Below are positions 55,494 through 61,482 of a stretch of DNA of 64,000 nt, piece by piece. The stretch comes from an uncultured Paracoccaceae bacterium (GTDB taxonomy: Bacteria; Pseudomonadota; Alphaproteobacteria; Rhodobacterales; Rhodobacteraceae): positions 1-64,000 of the forward strand of contig CANMAI010000017.1 in assembly GCA_947495795.1 (NCBI GenBank), in the 5' to 3' direction. The notes beneath the pieces were generated by a model. It ran no database searches. It was not told where the DNA came from and saw nothing but the letters and a program-made list of their open reading frames with translations. Positions within the stretch are counted from its first letter, which is position 1. The number at the start of each line of letters is the position of its first letter. The position numbers were made by a program, and so were the translations under genes.

Positions 55494-56651
55494 TTATTTG
55501 AGAATGGTTCGGGCAGAGAATGCTTTGGTTTGATGTCCGGCGTTCATCAATTGAACGAAGCATTCGTAGTTATCGAGGCTCACCAAATCACGTGCGTAGG
55601 GGATGTTGCCGCCCAATTGCCTGGCTAGAATGTCCGCGTCAGGCGATCCAACACGAAACACCACATACGTTCCGACGTTTCCAAAGGTAGCTTCCCGGGC
55701 TGTCTCTGGCATCTGAGCTAGGAATTGGGTGGAGAGCACCATGCCCAGACGGTATTTGCGCAACTCTGAGAGCATGCCCGCAAACGCACCGGTGGTAAAT
55801 GTGCTGAACTCATCAATGTATAAGAAGTACGGGTTGCGATCTGCTTCAGGGAGATTTTGGCGGCTATAGGCTGCTTGGGCAAAGCTCGCCACCACCAATC
55901 CGCCGATGACGTTCGCTACGTCACTTCCAACCCGGCCCTTGGCAAGGTTCACAATCAGCGTTTGTCCCTCATCCATTAGCTTGCGGAACCGCAGGGGCTG
56001 CCGAGGGGCGCATACGGCCTCACGGACGACCGGATGCGCCAGAAAGGCTCCCAACTTGTTCGCAATTGGCGCCACGCCATCAATCGACGTCTGGTATCGC
56101 ATGGCAGCATACTCATCCCGCCAAAAACGTTGTACCTGCGGATCGGTGACCTGCGCCAATACAGTGGCGCGGAATTCTTTGTCTATAAAAAGTGGCAGTA
56201 CGTCCTGCAGGCTGGCTTTTGGTAACTCTAAAAGTGCTAGTAACGCGTACCGCAAGAGGTGCTCCATGCGGGCGCCCCACGCATCACTCCATTGCTGTTT
56301 CAGGGCTTCAATCAGGCCAGAGGCCACTAGTGGGCGGTAGGCAGCTGAGACATGACTGAGGGGGTTGTATCCAAGCGGGCAAGCTGGGTCGGCGACGTCC
56401 CAAACCAAGGTGTCTTTGCCCGCTTCCACGGCAGCGGCACTTGCCAAATCTCCATGGGGATCGATCAGACAGAAACCCTGCCCATTAGCCGCATCTTGGC
56501 GCATTTGGTTGAGGAGCAAACTGGATTTTCCTGTACCGGTCTGCCCAATCACGAATTGATGGAGGAGCCGGTCGGCGGGCGGAATACCAAAGCACTGCGC
56601 AGGCGGACGTCCGCGTGTTTCGCCGAGGATACTGAAAGCATATGCAGACAT
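55494..56651 (-). CDS. VirD4/TraG-like ATPase, soluble
   Basis: 385 aa. Walker A VIGQTGTGKSSLL (near 34-46), Walker B YFLYIDEFSTF (near 270), and the conserved STQFLAQMPE segment (near 308) resemble conjugative coupling proteins and HerA-type ATPases. The N-terminal membrane part of coupling proteins is missing, and no relaxase, pilus or other T4SS gene lies nearby. It may be a stand-alone defence or mobilisation ATPase, or the remnant of an integrated element. First gene beyond tRNA-Phe, transcribed towards it. Confidence 0.85.
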   Translation of the reverse strand: MSAYAFSILGETRGRPPAQCFGIPPADRLLHQFVIGQTGTGKSSLLLNQMRQDAANGQGFCLIDPHGDLASAAAVEAGKDTLVWDVADPACPLGYNPLSHVSAAYRPLVASGLIEALKQQWSDAWGARMEHLLRYALLALLELPKASLQDVLPLFIDKEFRATVLAQVTDPQVQRFWRDEYAAMRYQTSIDGVAPIANKLGAFLAHPVVREAVCAPRQPLRFRKLMDEGQTLIVNLAKGRVGSDVANVIGGLVVASFAQAAYSRQNLPEADRNPYFLYIDEFSTFTTGAFAGMLSELRKYRLGMVLSTQFLAQMPETAREATFGNVGTYVVFRVGSPDADILARQLGGNIPYARDLVSLDNYECFVQLMNAGHQTKAFSARTILK

Positions 56652-56863
56652 GCCTTAGGATGGCACAGGGCAGTTGAGAGACGAAGACCACAGCAGATTG
56701 GTTATTGGCGATTTGTGAGAGGACGGCCCATTGCTGCCGTTGACACATGTATGAACGGTGCAGCGTAGCATCACTGAAGCTGACATTCGAGCTAAGTGCC
56801 ACGTTGCCTTCATGTACTTCGTGCCGATATCGTCACGAACTGAAACCAGACCAAGGGATGATA

Positions 56864-57241
56864 ATGGCTTTCGTTGCGAAAATTGCTCCTATCGAAATGG
56901 TACCTGGACAAAATGTACAGATCGATGAACGCGCGATGTATGGTGGCAACCTTATATCGGTCGGCGAACGGATCTTCATCTGGGCTTCTGGGTGCCAAGG
57001 ACTCATCGCGGTCGGAAGCGTCACTAGCCTCGAAATTACAGGTTCTCGTGTGGCAGCAGATATTCTCATAGAGGCAAACGTTCGGCGCCCTTTTGATCTC
57101 ACCGCAATCGCACCCTTTAGAGATGCAGCGGATGGCTCACCGATAGCGGGACTAGCGCGAATGCTGTATCGGCAAGCACACAACAAAGTGGCAGCGCTCG
57201 ACGAACCTACAACGGCTCTCCTGGAAGAGTACTTCGTCTAG
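56864..57241 (+). CDS. EVE/PUA-like small protein
   Basis: 125 aa. The GERIFIWASGCQGLIAVGSVTSLEI segment (near 32-56) resembles the strand pattern of EVE/PUA-type domains that bind modified nucleotides, though the conserved tryptophan and lysine positions are only partly met. Start ATG at 56864 chosen because aaggg lies seven bases before it. It is divergent from the VirD4-like ATPase, and the two may form a small module. The domain call is tentative. Confidence 0.6.
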   Translation: MAFVAKIAPIEMVPGQNVQIDERAMYGGNLISVGERIFIWASGCQGLIAVGSVTSLEITGSRVAADILIEANVRRPFDLTAIAPFRDAADGSPIAGLARMLYRQAHNKVAALDEPTTALLEEYFV

Positions 57242-57414
57242 CAACTTCGGCCGAAACTGGCCACTCGGCACTTTTGGCATGCCTCGGTTGCAATTGAGTG
57301 AGCGACTTCCACCTCTCTATATGTAATCTATCGGTGTGTGGACCCGAGGTTTCAGCTGAGGCGGCTTTTGGTCTCAGCATGCTCAGCAACGAAACTGGAA
57401 TTTTGGAGAATACC

Positions 57415-57567
57415 ATGGCGATTTGGAAGATCTTTAAGCACGATAGCGATGCTGACGGAATTGTTGTTGGTGAGCTTCCGGACAAAATGTCGGCGTCAGC
57501 AATTAGTGAGGTGCTGAGGCGATTGGTTTGCAAAACTCTGACGACGGACAGTTTGAAATCTCACTAA
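57415..57567 (+). CDS. Small hypothetical protein, 50 aa
   Basis: ATG at 57415 has a good ggag six bases upstream and the frame MAIWKIFKHDSDADGIVVGELPDK shows coding character. Its last 65 bases overlap, on the opposite strand, the end of the immunity-like gene 57503-57901, so either the end is fortuitous or the gene has been cut by arrival of the module. No family known. Confidence 0.4.
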   Translation: MAIWKIFKHDSDADGIVVGELPDKMSASAISEVLRRLVCKTLTTDSLKSH

Positions 57568-57901
57568 GCGATGTCAGGGCTTTATCCACAATCGATATAG
57601 CCCTTTCTAAGTTGCTGCGCTTTGATTCTTTTGAAGAAAACATCGCATTTTGTACACTAACAATAATGAGAAAGCGCCCTTTTCCTTGTATCAATGCTCG
57701 CATCAGTGGGCCATCTGATGGCCGAAAATCAAGCTCCCAGCCGTAGTCGTCACATAGAGAAATCCCTCTGTCTTTACCCTCAATTTTTATAAAAATGCTC
57801 TCCAAAACGTTTTTTCCAGATGGGCTCTCTATTTCCCCGTTCGTTTCTACAATCAGATCATCCGGAAGAGTGCTTCTGAAAACGACATAGTTTCTAATCA
57901 T
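57503..57901 (-). CDS. Putative immunity protein of displaced RHS module B
   Basis: 132 aa from the ATG at 57901, which overlaps the stop of the toxin-tip fragment in the string TATGATTAG. Soluble, beta-rich, with DDYGWELDF (near 50). No family recognised. Position directly after a toxin-tip fragment and the overlapping start/stop are what identify it as an immunity gene. The frame is open to 57982 inside the toxin tip. Confidence 0.65.
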   Translation of the reverse strand: MIRNYVVFRSTLPDDLIVETNGEIESPSGKNVLESIFIKIEGKDRGISLCDDYGWELDFRPSDGPLMRALIQGKGRFLIIVSVQNAMFSSKESKRSNLERAISIVDKALTSLSEISNCPSSEFCKPIASAPH

Positions 57902-58175
57902 AAGCGCCCGATCTGGATACAGTCTGGGATGCGGCACCAACCGACAAACCGGAGAAGCCGTTTCGCATCCAAGTTGGTGCACCGTACCATAAACTCAACG
58001 GTAGCCCTGGTTTAGCCCGCCCCGACTGTCTCCCGCTCCAACTGCCACCAATTGCAGGAGGGAATCTGGCACCGTGGAACGATCTATCCGCCATGAAATG
58101 CCTTTCGTACTGTCTTCCACAGGTCATCCCTTGCCCCATTATTTTCGCTCCTGAATCAATTATCTGATTCGGCAC
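57894..58175 (-). pseudogene. Orphan RHS toxin tip, module B (5' truncated)
   Basis: 93 codons. The segment GQGMTCGRQYERHFMADRSFHGAR parallels GDGLTRGRQYERHYQGDRAFHGAK in module A (60613-60858), so the two are paralogous toxin ends. An in-frame stop (AAG TGA GCC) lies just upstream, so the fragment has no RHS core and no good start. It is kept in frame to its stop. Toxin activity unknown; the motif is rich in Arg, His, Glu and Asp as in nucleases. The 143 bases to 58318 hold nothing else. Confidence 0.6.
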
Positions 58176-58318
58176 GGCTCACTTTGTGTCTTTGAGCAAT
58201 GAAGTGATGACCTTTATCGGATAGCGCAGGCGCCTGATCTCGAGCACATCAGATAAAGTATTCAACAACGCCGCCGCAGTCAGGCTACCACCCGCCAATA
58301 TGGTCCACTCCTACGCAC

Positions 58319-58786
58319 TCAGGATTTTCCGTGGGCGGCGCGGTCAATAACGGAGGTCAAGGTATTCTTCGGCTCGCCCCTTGTGACGTCGAGAACCTCG
58401 ATCTCGGCATCCGCGTAATCCTTGCGTGGCTTGCGAAGTTCAACGCCGAAGATCCGCCCCCTATAAAAGGTCACCCTGTTCGTTTGCGTCCTGCCATCAA
58501 CTTTCATCCGGACCTTGAACAGCAAATCCTGAAAGTCCGGATCGGGGATCAGCAACGCCTCTGGCAGACGGTAGAAATAGATCGAACTGATACGGTCGTT
58601 CGTACGATCAACGAGGTATTCTTCTGCTAGTTGCCGGTGAAGCAATGTCCGTGTCGAGGGTTCCAACTTCGCTTCAACCTGGTCAATCAGTGACCGTTCA
58701 AGCTCGGTCACGGACCAACTGCCGGAACCCTCCAAAATGTGTCCAAAGCGATGGTTCAGCTTCCTAAGCCAAACGGGAACTGGCAT
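58319..58786 (-). CDS. Putative immunity protein following the decayed RHS gene
   Basis: 155 aa, soluble, mixed charge, begins MPVPVWLRKLNHRFG. It starts 15 bases after the toxin-tip stop at 58802. No family recognised. It probably protects against the tip encoded at 58802-59293, or is retained as defence against sister strains carrying that tip. Confidence 0.65.
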   Translation of the reverse strand: MPVPVWLRKLNHRFGHILEGSGSWSVTELERSLIDQVEAKLEPSTRTLLHRQLAEEYLVDRTNDRISSIYFYRLPEALLIPDPDFQDLLFKVRMKVDGRTQTNRVTFYRGRIFGVELRKPRKDYADAEIEVLDVTRGEPKNTLTSVIDRAAHGKS

Positions 58787-58801
58787 TCCATCTCCTATCC
58801 T

Positions 58802-59293
58802 CTAAGGTATTGCATCCATTGCAATATTACCACCGGCAGCACCTCTGATTCCGCCACCGATAGACAATTTGATCCAATCCGGAATACGATCTAGGCTTTG
58901 AAGTGTTGGTCTAAGCCGTTCACCCATTTCTCTCCACCCCCTTGGAAACCGTCTCGGATCGTGGCGATAATGCCGCCTTGGGCTAGCCCAGCTTCCATTA
59001 ATCCCACCCCGCTTGTTCATCGCCTTTTCCATACGGTCGATAGCACGTTTGGCCGCAGCGGAAACCTTCGGGTAGCTGTTGGCATGTCTCTTAGCGTAAT
59101 CTCGAGCGAGATCAGCATATTTTTCTACCATCTTTCGACTAATAGCATGGGACCATTCCTTCCCAGTGACACGCGTCAGAGATCTTGGTCCGTAACGCCA
59201 TGCCCAGCGCGCGCCCAGCCCCGCTCCGGTTGCGCCCAATGCTGCGTCTGTTGCCGCTTCCTGCCAAGTGTAGCAACCATCGCCAAGAGTCAT
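58802..59293 (-). CDS. RHS toxin tip, now out of frame with its core
   Basis: 163 aa. The first 30 residues (GDGCYTWQEAATDAALGATGAGLG) are a glycine/alanine-rich pre-toxin segment, followed by a basic domain (KMVEKYADLARDYAKRHANSYPKV..., SPRRHYRHDPRRFPRGWREMG, residues 55-130) and a hydrophobic end. The RHS core fragment stops at 59296, 3 bases upstream, in another frame, so a small indel has cut the tip from its core. It now has its own ATG at 59293 but no clear binding site. The basic domain suggests a nucleic-acid target; family unknown. Confidence 0.6.
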   Translation of the reverse strand: MTLGDGCYTWQEAATDAALGATGAGLGARWAWRYGPRSLTRVTGKEWSHAISRKMVEKYADLARDYAKRHANSYPKVSAAAKRAIDRMEKAMNKRGGINGSWASPRRHYRHDPRRFPRGWREMGERLRPTLQSLDRIPDWIKLSIGGGIRGAAGGNIAMDAIP

Positions 59294-59295
59294 GT

Positions 59296-60145
59296 CTAGC
59301 CATATCCGGTTACCACACCAATCCCCGCCCCAAGAACTGCTGCGGCGACGTAGCCCACCGGAATAAACTCCCCCGTCGGGTCCGTATACCGCATCGGGCT
59401 TTGCGCCGCATACCCATACACACTCGCGCCATCAACGAGCCCCAGCGGGTCGGCTTGGATGTAGCGCCCAGTTGTCGGGTCGTAGTCGCGCATCCAGTTC
59501 TGGTGGAGGCCGGACTCAGCCTGAAACCACTGGCCCACTGCGCGGCAGCGGTTTGGGACAAACCGCGAGAGCGGGGAAGCGGAGGTTCATGAGGTCTCCG
59601 CTGCTCGTATGCACCCCGCCGAAGGGGAGGTAGGTGGCTTGCCAGACAGTGGCGCCGGTGCTGTCGGTGGCGAGGACGTGGCGGCCTATATGGTCGGTGC
59701 GGACATAGTAGACTTGATCGTTCTCGACCACGGCAACCGGCTTGCCCTCATGCCAGATGTATTCGCGCAACAGCACAGGGCTCGCGCCGCCGACCTCGTA
59801 TTCCGCGATCCGGTTGCCATCGAGATCGAAGGGCGTGCCGGTGAGGCTGGTGATGCAGCCGCCGATGATGCCGCTATCCACCTCGCGCTTCACCTGCCGG
59901 CCGAGATGGTTGTAGGTGTAGCGCGCCTGAAGCACAACATCCTTCGACACCGTTCCCATCCGGTTCACGGCATTGTAAGTGTAGCCTAAATCCCCATCCG
60001 CATTCGTGTCACAGGCCGCATTGCCGAAGGCTGCACAGATGACATTGCCCATTTCATCATAGGTGAAGTGACAGGTAGGGCCTGCGGTGCTGTTGATTTA
60101 TTGCAGACGGTTGCTGGTGACTAGGTAAATGTAGGTGTCCGTTTG
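59296..60145 (-). pseudogene. Truncated and frameshifted RHS core fragment
   Basis: Aligns with the last part of the intact RHS core (61463-64000). From about 60145 the frame reads DTYIYLVTSNRLQ, a stop (TAA at 60098-60100), then INSTAGPTCHFTYDEMGN and on through ARYTYNHLGRQVKREV and LPFGGVHTSSGD. A 37-base insertion at 59537-59573 shifts the frame, after which QWFQAESGLHQNWMRDYDP, ADPLGLVDGASVYGYA and YTDPTGE are read in the new frame to a stop at 59296. Three lesions (5' truncation, nonsense, insertion) show a dead gene. Confidence 0.85.
59537..59573. repeat. 37-bp palindromic insertion in the RHS core fragment
   Basis: Compared with the intact copy the bases 59537-59573 are extra and lie between the codons for RFP and GQWFQ. 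They contain GCGGTTTG-GGA-CAAACCGC (59548-59566), a perfect 8-bp inverted repeat. The length (12 codons plus one base) causes a frameshift. It resembles a very small mobile palindrome rather than slippage, because the flanks do not repeat it. Confidence 0.6.
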
Positions 60146-60209
60146 AGGACGCTGCTCACCATCTACCCGGCGCTAAACGAGGGCAAATGGCGCAGGAGCG
60201 GTCAAGCGG

Positions 60210-60623
60210 TTATGTCGGACTGTAACTCGACCAAGCGTCCTCTGTTGTCATCCAGCGCAATGTCGATATCTCTGGCACCGTTAAAAAGATTTCTGACAAT
60301 TTTTCCTGAATCTGTTCCATATCGCTGACTATCTTTTGTCTATTAAAAAATATCTCAGGAAGTTTCCTGTACATATGGACCTGTAGTATGGTGAAATCAT
60401 CGAGAACAAACATCCTGAACTCAGTGTAGCGCGGATTCTTAACTGAGAAAATCCAGCCCGAGTCGCTGAAAACTTCCAGCGGTTCAGATCCATCCCCAAT
60501 TCTGTCGAGTAGGGTTCTGGCAAGATTTTCACCTATGGGAACGACAAATTCATCGTCCAGTTCGGCCCCAGGATTCAGGAGGGATGCAGAGCATTCAAAT
60601 ACTGCGGACTTGCTAATTTCCAT
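60210..60623 (-). CDS. Putative immunity protein of displaced RHS module A
   Basis: 137 aa from the ATG at 60623, which overlaps the stop of toxin tip A (TATGGAAATTAG), the same arrangement as in module B. Acidic, with SDSGWIFSV (near 60) in a place similar to DDYGWELDF of module B, so the two immunity proteins may be distant relatives, matching their related toxin tips. No known family. Confidence 0.65.
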   Translation of the reverse strand: MEISKSAVFECSASLLNPGAELDDEFVVPIGENLARTLLDRIGDGSEPLEVFSDSGWIFSVKNPRYTEFRMFVLDDFTILQVHMYRKLPEIFFNRQKIVSDMEQIQEKLSEIFLTVPEISTLRWMTTEDAWSSYSPT

Positions 60624-60858
60624 AGGCTCGATAACCCCCACCGAGACCTCCTCCTAAGGCACCTCCCAAAGTGGCTTCCCGCAACCAATTTGGTGCAGCC
60701 GGACAGAGGTTGAATGGACGCATCCAACGTTCAGTGCCCGGAATATCGAAACCTTTCCACCCTTTGGCCCCATGGAAAGCGCGGTCACCTTGATAGTGAC
60801 GTTCATATTGTCGACCGCGTGTCAACCCGTCACCCATCCTATTTAACCTAGAGTTCAC
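60613..60858 (-). pseudogene. Orphan RHS toxin tip, module A
   Basis: 81 codons from the ATG, but the frame continues upstream without a stop to the immunity gene end at 60943, reading RRFKRSKGRWVPDRIVNS before the first ATG, which aligns with VPNQIIDS of module B. The core motif is GRQYERHYQGDRAFHGAK, and the end is glycine-rich (GGALGGGLGGGYRAYGN). It has no RHS core, so it is a silent cassette that could be joined to the live RHS gene by recombination. Confidence 0.65.
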
Positions 60859-60942
60859 GATACGATCTGGTACCCATCTTCCCTTAGACCGCTTAAATCG
60901 CCGTGGAATGACGCGTGATCTGCGTGAGTGAAGGGTATCGCG

Positions 60943-61482
60943 TCATTTCAGCTTTTGTCGTACTGTCAAATCCGTGAAAATCTTGGATCTTTGCTGTGGC
61001 TTTGGTTTGTAGTCGATACCTACGCGAGCAATCGACTTGAAAGCCTTCCTGAAGGTATCGCATCCGTCAAAAATGCTCCGGATGTCGTGCTCCGTCATGT
61101 CGTACCACCAGTCTTTGTTGGCCAACAGGGTTTCCATGAGCTCAGCCTTGACCTCTGACAAAGAAAGCTTTGCGTGAACCTGACATTCAACTTCGGCTCG
61201 AACCGAATTCTTCCATTCCTCCGAGAGAAATAAATATTGGAAGCGTTCCAAGGTACTTTTTAAGGGCGAGAGGTCATATATGCGCGTGGCAACGATGGTG
61301 CATTGGCGTCCTTCCGCGTCATAGACAATAGCGCCGTCTCCCTCACCATTCTGGTAGTAGCTTCGGTCAACAACGTCGAATTCGAATGGCCGACTTATTA
61401 CATCCAGTCCCTCAGGCAAAACTTCCAGAATAGGATAGGAGAGGTCTCGTATCTCAAGAATTTCAATCGGCGAGTTCGACAA
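60943..61482 (-). CDS. Immunity protein of the intact RHS toxin
   Basis: 179 aa from a TTG start that overlaps the RHS stop by 20 bases, so translation is coupled with the toxin. Soluble, with a basic C-terminus; no family recognised. Its place directly after the live toxin tip marks it as the cognate immunity protein. Confidence 0.75.
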   Translation of the reverse strand: MSNSPIEILEIRDLSYPILEVLPEGLDVISRPFEFDVVDRSYYQNGEGDGAIVYDAEGRQCTIVATRIYDLSPLKSTLERFQYLFLSEEWKNSVRAEVECQVHAKLSLSEVKAELMETLLANKDWWYDMTEHDIRSIFDGCDTFRKAFKSIARVGIDYKPKPQQRSKIFTDLTVRQKLK

